Positions 55,701 through 64,000 of a stretch of 64,000 bases of DNA are shown here, in pieces. A program made the translations under genes and the position numbers. Positions within the stretch are counted from its first letter, which is position 1, and every line of letters starts with the position of its first letter. Below the pieces are notes generated by a model. It saw nothing but the letters and a program-made list of their open reading frames with translations. It was not told the origin of the DNA and made no database searches. The DNA comes from Anisakis pegreffii (lineage: Eukaryota > Nematoda > Chromadorea > Rhabditida > Anisakidae): contig JAPYMA010000752.1 of NCBI GenBank assembly GCA_035041965.1, forward strand, positions 1 through 64,000. Direction: 5' to 3'.

Positions 55701-58700
55701 AGTATCGTATACGACAGACACCATCTGGACAGGTTCATATCTTCATTTTCTTCTGAATGCATCTTCATCTGCCGTAATGTCTGACTTGATTCAACAACTT
55801 CTGTTTCCCGGGATTATCATATCTTGAAAGTTTCTTGTGGTCTACAAATCAAAAAATGAACGTGACGAATTGACCAATATTTTGGATGCTTCCAGCATTC
55901 ATTTCGCTGCTTTTGTTGACTATTAGTCATTTGCAATGAAATTCTGTAATTTCAAGTTGAACTACAAAGAAGTTCGCGCACCAGCAGCCAGAATGGAGTG
56001 TTCAGATGCGACCAAACGAGACCGAAAGTGCTATCGAGTAGCTAATCTTGAACCAGAACAGGAATATGAGATACAAGTGGCTGGGCATACTGATGGAGGT
56101 GGTTGGGGCGAATGGAGCGAACCGTTGAATGCACAAACTCATGAACAAAGTGAGAGAATTCGTTATATTACCAATGAATTCGTTATTTTTCATCGAATCT
56201 TGTTTTTATTAACTACAAGACTTACTGATGTAACGAGCGTTGATGAATTCATCAAAACTGAAACCAATTCTAGACTTGGAAGGATTGAGAATCTTTCAAA
56301 GTCAGAATTCGTCGTAATCATTTCCTAATGAATATCTTCCACTGATTGATTCGTTTTGAATTTGATGACAGTTGGGCATAATGTAATGAAACGCATCAAA
56401 TTTGTTTGTAGATATTCCTGTTCTCGAAAGACAGTTGCAAGTGGTCGACACAAAACCAACAAGCATCACTGTTAAGTGGCAAGGCCTAGATCCAGAGCAG
56501 GTATTGTTTTGAATACGAGCATGTTTCATTCTGATATAGTTCGATATCTCACACTTTTCATTCTGAATATTGTTCGATGCATTTGCTTGTGTTTAGCTCC
56601 TTTGTCAGAAATGATAGATTGAACGTGTATTGCCATTGCATAGATTTTCGAATATTTGTGCATCAATCAAATATTGCAACAGTCGTTGTGATTGCATTGA
56701 AGAACGCCGATAGGAAGGCATAATTAACTGTTCCCATATTCCTTTGACTACAGGCAGCGCACGTTGTTGGATATATACTGGAATATAAATCTGAGAATGA
56801 GGCTGACGACTGGCAAGAATATAATGGCATAACGAGACATCGATCTCGACAGAACGAATACAAGGTTCAAGTTCGTGGTCTCGAAGAAGCAACCGAATAC
56901 TTCTTCCGTTTGAAAGTGATTGGTAAGAACGATAAAAGAGGCGAACCTGGACCTGAGGTCAAAGCTGTGACCAACTGTGGACGTAAGCCCTTTTTTCATT
57001 CGCCTGATCTTTTCAGAGCGATCACTGAAAATATGAGATATTCGGTGAAATTGTCTAGTAGTGCAATTAAATCATGAATGGTCGTCTATTAGAAAGAACG
57101 CTTCATGGTTTAAGAAGACTACACATATGGTAATAGCAAAAGAGAATATGATCGGAAGACCATAAAATTCAGAGCACGAAATGGACGTCTAATGCTAGAT
57201 TCTAGTATGACGAATGCAACGTGCTTGCGATCTTGAGGCACTTCATACAATGTGATTGTCGTTCATGATTAATCATGATTTTTTCTATACTTATGTTTCT
57301 TTCTACATCTATGATCAACATTTACGACTTATGCACTATGATCTGGAATCAGCAGTTATTCGTTATTTTATGTGACATATAGTTTTCAAGATTAACCGTT
57401 GAATTTTTAACCATTGTAAATTGTAAGCCCACCGAAATTGCAAGGATGATAGATGAAATCAATGAAATAACATTCCAGGACCAGAAGAGCCTCCAGCAGA
57501 TGTGAAGTTGGAATCAGTTGACTTCGAGACGATCAAATTGTCATGGAAGAATCCAAATGAAGAGTCATGGAAATGCGATGAGATTGAATACGTTATTGAT
57601 TTTGTGAACACAACATCTCGTGGAGTAATGAGTGTTCCACTCGATTCACCTGAAGAATTGCTCCTTTCAACACTACCTGGAACGAAGTGGCAAATTCGAA
57701 TGCGTACACAAACTGTTGAAGATGGCCAGAAGCCGCATTATAGTGCATGGAGTGATCGTATTTCGCTGATAACCCAAGCACTCCCTGGTGAATTATTCGT
57801 CAAAGTTGAGCCAAAGAGTCCACAGTCTGCAACAGTGATTTGGGATTTAGCGGATGAAGATCAAAAATGGAATTACGGCGTTGATATAACTTATAAATTG
57901 AAGCAGTTAGGTGGCTGCACTGATACGCAAAGTACTGATCACGAACCCATAACAAGATACAATGTTCAAGATAAACAAATCCTTATCGAAGATCTGAAAC
58001 CTGGTTCTGAATATGAAGTCATTGTGACACCACGTAAACCACCAACGCTGCACTCATCAATTGAAGCACCAAAAACCGTTCGTCGCTTCCGTACAAAGTC
58101 AGACGTACCAGGTGGAGCACCAACAAACTTGCGGAGTGATTCTCGTAAAGATACTGAAATCGGTTTCAAATGGGACGCACCTTTGTGTGAGGATCAGAAC
58201 GGGAAAATAACACAATACGAATATCAAGTGAGTGGTATTGAGGAATGGAATGAAGGACAACGTGAAGGAGTTACGCCAAGAACGAATACGGTTGTTGATC
58301 AGTTGAAACCAGGCTCGCTTTATAATGTTCGTGTTCGTGCGTATACTAAGGAAGGTTCTGGACCATGGTCAGAAACCATACAAATTCGTACGACTGGCTC
58401 CGAGTTAGGTGCACCACGCGAACTGACAGCCGTTCAAACGAAGGCGAAATCAATTCAACTCACTTGGTTACCACCTTATCCAGAACGAGCGCAGGTTGTT
58501 GCTTATAAGATCCGTCACAGTCCACGCGCTGACGATTCGAATCCGGTGGAAGTTGAGCTATCGGGTGATGATCTGAGCTGTTCGGGATTCAGGAGTCCGT
58601 TGATAACGAGCGAGAATTTGTGTGGAACTGCAGTGGGGCTTCATCCGGACACGACGTACAGATTTGCTGTTCGGGTTAGAATCTTTCGATATTTTGAACA

Positions 58701-61700
58701 GTTTACAATTATGTCCATCAGAATTCACTTGATTCCATTAATATGAAGCGAATTATTTTGCAACGCAAAAACGAACGCTCTTGTTAGCAAAAATTAGCAC
58801 CATGCTTGAATGGTCGTCGTTCAGGCTCAATCGACAAATGGTAACTGGGGTGACTGGTCTCCATCTTACTTCGCAACAACGCGAACAGTTGACGATGGTC
58901 CTATACCTGGTAAACTACGATTGGTTTCCGCAGGGCATGATAATCTCCGAGTGAACTGGACTGTACCGCCAGTTATTCGAGATCTAATCGATGAATATTT
59001 GGTAAGTATTGCCGTGATTGTTGTGTTCAATTGCACAAATTTGCGAAGTAGCGTACTTTGCACTCAAGCACGAAAGCCTATCTTGAGATGAAGTCAGGTG
59101 TCCTTCATAAGTGCTACTTGGTACATATTCTGAGTTTAGAACATAAGTATTACAGGTGAACATTTCATTGGCAAGCTCGCTCGATCAGCATCCACATGAG
59201 TTCAGAACGCCCGGTTCACAAACTGATTATCATTTCCACGGATTGGATCCGATTACTCATTATAATATCACTGTACAAGGTCTTTCTGAAGGCAAACGGC
59301 TTTGGTTCATCTCAGAAGTATTCGCAACCACAGATTTCGGTACGTGATCTGAATAAGAAGCTCAAGCATTCACGTCTTTGAGAACTGGAAGACATTAATG
59401 CGTTTTACTTTATACGGCAAACTGATCAATGTTGCGATCAAAAATTTATTTGAATAGTTCATATGAACCGATTTGATTTGTAGCGGAGGGACTGCTGTCG
59501 TGGTTACCGTCACCAACCGATTTGAAATTACTCGAAAAATCTGATACAATGATGCACGTTGCGTGGAGCCCACCAGAAATATTCGATCCACAATATAAAG
59601 ATCTCATTACTCATTATCGTGTATGTTTGCACTTATTCTACTTGTAATATAAGATAACTTTGTGGTTTCTTCAACTCTAGATGTGCTAAACAAGTATTCT
59701 TTATTTTAAAGAACGTGGAAGGGCAGATCATTCTACTGTTTTCCTCATTCTTTATTCAATCTACATGCTTTATTCGTTTCCTGACAAACGGATATCGATT
59801 TTATCACGACAAATAATTCTTGAAGGAACGCTCGGCCTGTTCGTTTCCACCAGATGGAAATAAAGACTGAGCGTTGAATCCATCTTTTCGTTCTGGAGTT
59901 TTCAGCGCAAAGGAGTCCAACTTTTGTGCATCTTTCAGGTAACAATAGCTCCGTTCGATGCCATTCGAGGTAAAACTGGTCGGCCAAAGAACTACACTGT
60001 GCCATACCCAGGAAGTTCGATAAGATTTGAAGACCTAAGACCGGATACGATCTATAATGTCACTGTACAAGCGGGTACCGATAGTGGTTATGGACAGGTA
60101 TTGTGGGGTACATACAGTACACTAGCACCTGGTCAAAGTCATATATTGAAGCTTGTATATCGTACACCAACCACATTGACCGTTGACTGGGAGCCAGTAT
60201 GGCCAACTGATAGGGGATATGTGGTAAGTTTAATTCAAATGAATTGGACGATTGCAAAAATTTTTTTGGAGGGAGATGCTCATGCATACTTCATTTCTGC
60301 ATGTTGCATCTTCACCAAATTGATCGATTCTTATTTCTTAAATCGAATCCCAATCATGTTTTATCTATCCCATTTCTCAGTTGATTATTGCGATTACACA
60401 AGAATTTTGCATTCAGCTAACGTGGAAATCACTTCATTCCACGAATCCGTTCACTCGTCTCAACGTCATCAGATCAGCACAACTCGATGGTACCGCAACA
60501 AATTACACCATCCGAAATCTCGAACCATCAACTGTCTATAACGTAACACTACAACCACGCGGCATAGCTGATATGGCATATGGCGTATATGCAACACTAC
60601 CGCCAGGATGGTTTGTAGTACGTAACTTGGTGTACTGCGATCGAACGAATTATGCTGTGTCGCTGAACTGGGAACCAATCGATTTGGATATGGCAACACA
60701 TTATCAGACCAGATATTTACGTCTCAAAGAGCATGACGCTGTCTGGAATGAGGAACAACCACAAAGAGCTGTTGAACTGCTGTGTCCAAAAGATGGTTGC
60801 AATCGAAATTGTTACTTAGTTTACAATCTTGAACATAATCCTGCTGAATACGTGTTTCAAGTGAGAGCAAAAGTGAGTAACACTTCCACATCTACTCTGA
60901 ACTTCGCGAAATTTTCGCACATTTTCCATTCGTTACAACATAATGTCCGAAAAAATACCGTCAAAACAGTTATTTTTTGGTGCTAAACAAGAGATTCATT
61001 GTGGAAGTTCAACAAAATCAGTCCTGAACTTGTTTTGAATGAAATCAAAACCAGCGAATATTTCACCTCATCAAAGAAGAGATTAAGCAAGAAAGATTAC
61101 TGAACGTGTATATTTGATTGAAATTCACACCAATAATCATGCTGATGGCTTTGTTTTGAATCGAGTTAGCACTCAGGTGAACAATCAATGGAACCATTGG
61201 AAAACGGCTGGTAAGCCAAGTGTTGTTGATAAGTTTGATCGGAAGAAGGGATGCTGTATTGTTCCTCCACCGTATATCGTTGAACACATCGGCGCACCGG
61301 GTACATTCTGGGAAGTGGACATTGCTCCGGTAGAGTCACGACCGAAGAACATCTCGTGAGCACAGCATTTCTGTATTCAATTCGTTACTTCTCATCAAAA
61401 AATGCAACAGCAATCATATTGACTGAATCCAAAAGTCCATCGGGGACTAGTAGCACTCATTTTTCAGACAAAATGAAATGGATTCCTTCGTCTGGCTGAT
61501 GTTGAAGACAGAATGCACTGAAGCAGAGGAATCAATACAATATTTCCTCTGTTTCACTCTGTCATTTTGTTGTCAGCGCAGTTACCTTTCCGATACTTAT
61601 TCTAGAGCACATTAGATGTATGAAAAGTATGAACTAGTAATTTGACAGAGTTTTGGTTATTTCTTTCATCAATTCGGTAATAACATTTTGTCAAACAAAT

Positions 61701-62874
61701 GAATCCATCAAATCAATCTGCTTAGTCTCTAACTCTTCAAATCGAATTTTTATTTTGATTGTTTCACTGAGTGAGTATCGTTATTTACCACAGCACGAAT
61801 GCTAGTATATCGTCCAAAGAGGTCAAAAATGTTTTCGACGAAGAACGCAAACCATGATTCGGTTTTGCTTAGCTTCGGAAGGATGTCAAATACGAAAATT
61901 GCCTGTCTCAATTCATATTTCAACCCTTACTTAAAATCTTATTTCCCCTTACAATGTCCTATTTTAAATAGGTATATTACACCAAGCAAAAACAGTCTCA
62001 TTGAAATTAAACAAATCCACTGATCACGTCTTCATTCACTGTCCTTTAAATTACTCTCCAAACAGATCTAAGTCATTATTTGATTCTTAATTTTCAATCA
62101 GATTTTGTACTCATAATCGCTAATTGTAAGAGAAGGATCAGAAATAAAAGTTCGATATGTAGCTGACTGAAAAAAATTTCTACTTTGGCCCTCTGTGCTC
62201 CTCTGAATAATTAATAATCATTTACACTTTCCATTCTCAATTCTCATAAGAATTGCCATTCATCATAGATGTAAAATTCACGATCTAATCATGCGTGCCA
62301 ACAAGTTTATTGATGATGTTCATATGTAATAACTCCCAAATGAAATTGGTAAACTGCGAAAGTAAGCAACGAAATTTTGATCATTGACAAAATCAAATTG
62401 CAGTCGTTACTACGTGGTTGTTGATGAACGCGAACCAGCCGGCAATACGAATTGGACCGAACTAACCGATAAAGTAACAGCATCCAAACAAAAATTACCG
62501 TACTATGTTGCTGCATCATTCAACGCGGATACGTTGCAATCGCCTAGCAAAGTGCGCATCGGTGATGGCTCTGTAATTGGTGGCTATTTGAATTATCCAC
62601 TTGTTAAAGGCAAAAAGTATAACTACGAAATTTACTCACTTTGGGAACTGGATGGTAAACCGGCTGTTGTGGCACGTCAAAGAGGTGAGTGCTCATACAA
62701 TTACGTTTATTTGATGGGATTGAGTCAATTTCAATCTGTATTTCTATTATTATTCGACTTTTTTAAATTGCGTATTAATAATTGGATAATTTCATCACAA
62801 ATTTCATGCGCCAGAAGATAATGTGATCGTAAAGTGCATTCACATTTTGGGTTCATTCTGTTGCCGAGAATTAG
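31640..62874 (+). CDS. Giant FN3-repeat receptor, RPTP-like, 3' partial
   Basis: One plus-strand gene of about 44 core exons plus several possible cassettes. It encodes a signal peptide, about 37 FN3 domains and a membrane-proximal domain like those of receptor-type protein tyrosine phosphatases. From 33413 to 62684 every core junction keeps phase, giving about 3,980 residues without cassettes. That is far longer than the 12-20 FN3 ectodomains typical of Ptp10D, PTPRB or PTPRQ. No Ig, EGF, transmembrane or phosphatase sequence is seen inside the window, so the gene must continue past 64000. Exon 1 ends in phase 1 but the exon at 33413 begins in phase 0, so one small exon between them is unresolved; 33131-33150 would fit the phase. 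The family call rests on the last domain, where WEVDI, RYYVVVDE, PYYVAASF and the IGDG/GGYLNYPL/KGKKYNYEIYS series parallel the region before the membrane in RPTPs. Ligand and signalling are unknown. Confidence 0.88.
33413..37900 (+). other. FN3 domains 1-5 (types F, A, E, F, C)
   Basis: Exons: 33413-33640, 33903-34032, 34282-34391, 35276-35453, 35670-35770, 36174-36493, 36970-37114, 37322-37480, 37714-37900. Most FN3 domains are split once between strand C and C', a usual FN3 intron position. Landmarks are LTVEWEGI, AISWEPPECG with LLPGTDYQVRVRA, LRIHWPHYED with LRPNTEYLIGVVAF, YLIRWTKPE with WRKYGDVPVDE, and YTWEKPHCD with LEPDTRFAFRVRSRSG. The exon 35670-35770 is small and easily missed; it supplies the first half of domain 3 and restores phase between its neighbours. 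The donor at 36494 (GTCGGT) is weak. The acceptor before 33413 (TCGAAG) is also weak. Confidence 0.8.
38510..38682. mobile_element. Short inverted-repeat element with 9-bp TSD
   Basis: An element of about 173 bp in an intron of the giant gene. Its ends are imperfect inverted repeats of about 30 bp (left ccggacaatctgcttaaaga, right complement ccgaacaatctgcctaaaga). It is flanked by the perfect duplication tgaagctca at 38501-38509 and 38683-38691. The interior has tandem tttgccta units. It encodes nothing and fits a non-autonomous MITE; a 9-bp target duplication points to Mutator-like elements or a related group. Confidence 0.8.
38955..39056 (+). other. Possible cassette exon with furin site RRVKR
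   Basis: A 102-bp open segment lies between a CATTCAG acceptor and a CAG/GTAATT donor. It enters and leaves in phase 1, matching the exon before (37900) and after (39599), so it can be included or skipped without a frame change. It encodes 34 residues from EDGGWLSLI to KSKIT, with SASNRRVKRQAKSK in the middle. RVKR fits the furin consensus R-x-K/R-R. It lies in a linker between FN3 domains, where a protease could reach it. Confidence 0.55.
39599..43522 (+). other. FN3 domains 6-9 (types D, E, F, A)
   Basis: Exons: 39599-39701, 39861-40008, 40338-40410, 40743-40858, 41357-41654, 42347-42462, 42826-43030, 43238-43522. The D domain shows the type-specific cysteine pair (SFECPNGVADDEDYCYDL). The E domain reads SSVELRWLPP then YNISVRAVTEPG. 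It is followed by a Pro/Gln/Thr-rich linker of about 40 residues. The F domain has VLNWNVGGD and YFVRVLALDR. The A domain starts PSKPPENVQL. The donor after 40858 appears to be GC rather than GT. Confidence 0.82.
42503..42621. mobile_element. GC-rich 119-bp MITE with 9-bp TSD
   Basis: In the intron between exons ending at 42462 and starting at 42826. The ends are inverted repeats (gtgttgtgcgaggag against the complement gtgttgtgcggggag). The perfect duplication gatgtatgc flanks it at 42494-42502 and 42622-42630. The interior is strikingly GC-rich (ggggacgggcaaag, ggccgccgctcg) against an AT-rich background. It has no coding capacity. Target length and ends suggest a non-autonomous hAT- or Mutator-like element. 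Confidence 0.85.
44665..46401 (+). other. Cluster of phase 1-1 cassette-like exons, Cys-containing
   Basis: The 3.4-kb gap between an A domain (ending 43522, phase 1) and an F domain (starting 46885, phase 1) needs no exon, because A is directly followed by F elsewhere in the gene. Yet it holds at least four open segments with acceptor, donor and matching phase 1-1: 44665-44817 (51 codons, has RSICDPRTDFWCQAP), 45069-45134 (LATTFWHSMFSGIDQSWE), 45789-45869 (VPICLNRTTGTSCTKPFN) and 46345-46401 (TCPQRSNNSQSKFRSVVC). A weaker one is 45980-46018. Together they encode about eight cysteines and no FN3 strands. An overlapping alternative, 45980-46148, uses another frame and a strong donor. Confidence 0.45.
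46885..51458 (+). other. FN3 domains 10-18 (F, A, F, A, B, C, D, E, F)
   Basis: Exons: 46885-47020, 47229-47386, 47680-48119, 48357-48584, 48828-49044, 49129-49258, 49416-49543, 49817-50160, 50445-50714, 50904-51458. The block begins with F and a short A-F unit, then a full A-B-C-D-E-F unit. The last domain is completed by the exon at 51726. Type landmarks: A has a W-x-C-D (TWQCDN, EWNCDR), B has NGVITGYEITYQL, C has LTEYEYEIRHVDG, D has a cysteine pair, E has NTLYNITVLAATGS, and F has W-Q-Q-Y-G near its middle. In exon 49416-49543 the acceptor is the second AG (ATTCAG); the first one would bring in a stop. Confidence 0.85.
51726..53664 (+). other. 1.94-kb exon carrying a full A-F FN3 unit
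   Basis: This single uninterrupted exon of 646 codons is by far the largest in the gene. It starts mid-way through an F domain (VVDLRVRAVSVQNEQSP), then encodes complete A, B, C, D, E and F domains. It ends on the cysteine (GRTGCA) that precedes the next A. The domains elsewhere are mostly split by introns, so this copy either lost its introns or preserves an unsplit ancestral form. It defines the six-domain repeat most clearly: TWQCDQ in A, GTIVGYDISYRLK in B, ITSYEYEILGQDDW in C, ECPLESPRYCFNV in D, YITQYRLSIVSMEDP in E, and RIRGYVVEVRPSDNP in F. Confidence 0.95.
53950..60872 (+). other. FN3 domains 25-37 (A-D, F, A-E, E, E, D)
   Basis: Exons: 53950-54115, 54266-54690, 55039-55332, 55602-55732, 55957-56149, 56412-56500, 56754-56982, 57479-58674, 58825-59001, 59156-59339, 59484-59620, 59939-60223, 60417-60872. 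The first unit runs A-B-C-D-F with E missing. The 1.2-kb exon at 57479 carries A, B, C and most of D. After E the order breaks: two further E-like domains (with VTVQAGTDSGYGQVLWGTY and VTLQPRGIADMAYGVYAT) are followed by a D-like domain with cysteines (LLCPKDGCNRNCYLV). All junctions are in phase. Confidence 0.88.
61177..62684 (+). other. RPTP-like membrane-proximal domain
   Basis: Exons 61177-61355 and 62404-62684 join in phase 2. After the end of the last D-like domain (NNQWNHWKTAG) and KKGCCIVPPPYIVEHIG the sequence becomes TFWEVDIAPVESRPKNIS then RYYVVVDEREPAG. It continues KLPYYVAASF, RIGDGSVIGGYLNYPLVKG and KKYNYEIYSLWELDG. In RPTPs the membrane-proximal region has the same order: YxVVV, then YxAAxF, then xGDGxxxGGYxNxPLxxGxxY. 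This is why I expect a transmembrane helix and phosphatase domain downstream. The acceptor at 62402-62403 and the donor GAG/GTGAGT at 62685 are strong. Confidence 0.82.
62815..62874 (+). other. Possible next exon of the giant gene
   Basis: A 60-bp open segment after GCGCCAG and before TTAG/GTAGAT, phase 1-1 and so consistent with the exon ending at 62684. It encodes EDNVIVKCIHILGSFCCREL. Too short and polar for a transmembrane helix; it could be juxtamembrane or spurious. Confidence 0.35.
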
Positions 62875-64000
62875 GTAGATGATTCGTGAAAAAAATTGGG
62901 AGATTGCTTCTAAATATTTTGAGAATATACATGCTGAATACGAAACGAATTCTTTTTACAATGTTATGGCGTTGGAAAGTTTTTTCAGCATCGCTATCAA
63001 TCAAAAAATCGTAGTAATGTTAACGCTAAAATTTATCACATCGACTTTTGTTGTATTTCATTCGCTCTCTGAATAGTCTTACGTGATTCTTGTTTCTCAA
63101 AACATTTTACAATGTTATATTAAGCGATTCTCTTTGCTGTTTCCGTAAATCACGGGAAATTTTCGAGATAACTTCATATGAACTCCAGTTTTACGATTAC
63201 AATAGCAATGTCCAATAGTAAACCATTAATTGTCACACTCATTATGATTGCTCAGATTCTACTTCCTCCCGATGTTGAATAGCTTTTGAGAATTTTCATT
63301 TCTCATTTTACAGTTTATCTTAAAATCGACGAACAACTTAGACATAAGACATATTCTGTCGAGATAAACCGTTTCCTATTAAGTTTTCAATTAGGTGAAA
63401 TTATACTCGCGAAATGTTCTTGTTCAAGGACTCTGTTAAGTTTAGAATGATAATTGTGCTGAATAATTGCACAATCAAGTCGACATTTTCAATCGTCAAG
63501 ATATTGCAATTTGATAAGATTTTATCAGTAGATTACAAACATGTTATTCTCAATTATGCGACGAAACCTGATCTGTTCTGAGCATACGAATGCGATATAC
63601 GTGCTGCAGCAAAAACGCCCTTCATCTGAAACCTTGCACATTATCCGAAATATGCTCATTCCAATATGATCTGACCAGAAACATTCCTACGAAACTTTTC
63701 AACATACAGTCAAAAGTAATATTTCCTGTGTATTATTTGCTATCACGAAACGCACACAGCATTGCATGCGCGCAATGAAATGATAGTCTAAAAAGTCAAC
63801 GAAAACGGTTAATAGCGTTGAGTTTAATATTGTTCACCGTGTGCTGCTTGCGTAATGATTGAAATGATAACGAGTGATTGCGCGTAGTTTGTTTGATTGA
63901 AATAATAAATTTATTCGAAAGTTATTTATGGCAGCTCAACGTGATACAGTTCATGAAAATGAGAGCATCGAAAAGTGAATTCACTGAGAGAGCATTGGCG
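62875..64000. other. Probable intron of the giant gene to window end
   Basis: No exon-like segment with acceptor, donor and correct phase was found. The frames at 62879-63076 and 63590-63778 are AT-rich and lack similarity to phosphatase domains. The sequence is taken as intron, with transmembrane and catalytic exons beyond 64000. Confidence 0.5.

Noticed and set aside
62815..64000. Phosphatase or transmembrane exon of the giant gene
   Set aside because: Looked for a hydrophobic stretch of about 20 residues and the HCxxGxxR motif in all plus frames; none seen before the window ends.
1..64000. tRNA, rRNA, CRISPR or bacterial-type operon features
   Set aside because: No cloverleaf with a GGTTCGAATCC-like arm, no spaced repeat array and no Shine-Dalgarno-led gene runs were seen; the window is eukaryotic.

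Overview
The window looks like nuclear DNA from a nematode. It is AT-rich, the genes are split into many short exons, and most acceptors read TTTCAG or a close variant. The best-recognised gene is a DYF-3/CLUAP1 (IFT38) orthologue with a textbook X-box upstream. No species can be assigned from sequence alone. All exon models were built by hand from open frame, splice sites, phase and family similarity; no search or transcript data were used.

Region 1 (1-9.8 kb, minus strand). Two tandem same-strand genes can be modelled completely: dyf-3/CLUAP1 (12 exons, 391 aa, 9737-5780) and, 357 bp downstream, a small BAR-domain protein (4 exons, 209 aa, 5422-4232). A palindromic 14-bp X-box (RFX/DAF-19 site) lies 71 bp upstream of the dyf-3 ATG. 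At 306-1927 there is a large near-perfect inverted repeat with 384-bp arms.

Region 2 (9.8-31.6 kb). This part is gene-poor. The only gene-like signal of note is a minus-strand chain of exons at 17857-15360 encoding a protein I cannot name. Weaker exon candidates lie at 14.3-11.8 kb, one with an ankyrin-like motif. The rest holds microsatellites, a 63-bp exact direct repeat and AT-rich DNA without convincing genes.

Region 3 (31.6 kb to beyond 62.9 kb, plus strand). One giant gene fills this half: a signal peptide, about 37 fibronectin type III (FN3) domains, and a domain resembling the membrane-proximal region of receptor-type protein tyrosine phosphatases. It runs off the window before any transmembrane or catalytic exon is seen. 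About 44 core exons join in consistent phase from 33.4 kb onward, giving roughly 3,980 residues of ectodomain. The FN3 domains are not independent: they form a six-domain super-repeat (types A to F) that has been duplicated, shortened and rearranged. A-type domains carry a cysteine (often W-x-C-D) that co-occurs with a cysteine at the end of the preceding domain. Between units lie phase 1-1 exons that look like optional cassettes, one encoding a furin-type RRVKR site and a cluster encoding cysteine-containing peptides. Two short inverted-repeat elements, each with a perfect 9-bp target duplication, sit in its introns.

The dyf-3 gene builds cilia (intraflagellar transport). The giant receptor is presumably an adhesion or signalling receptor. 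Nothing in the sequence links the two.
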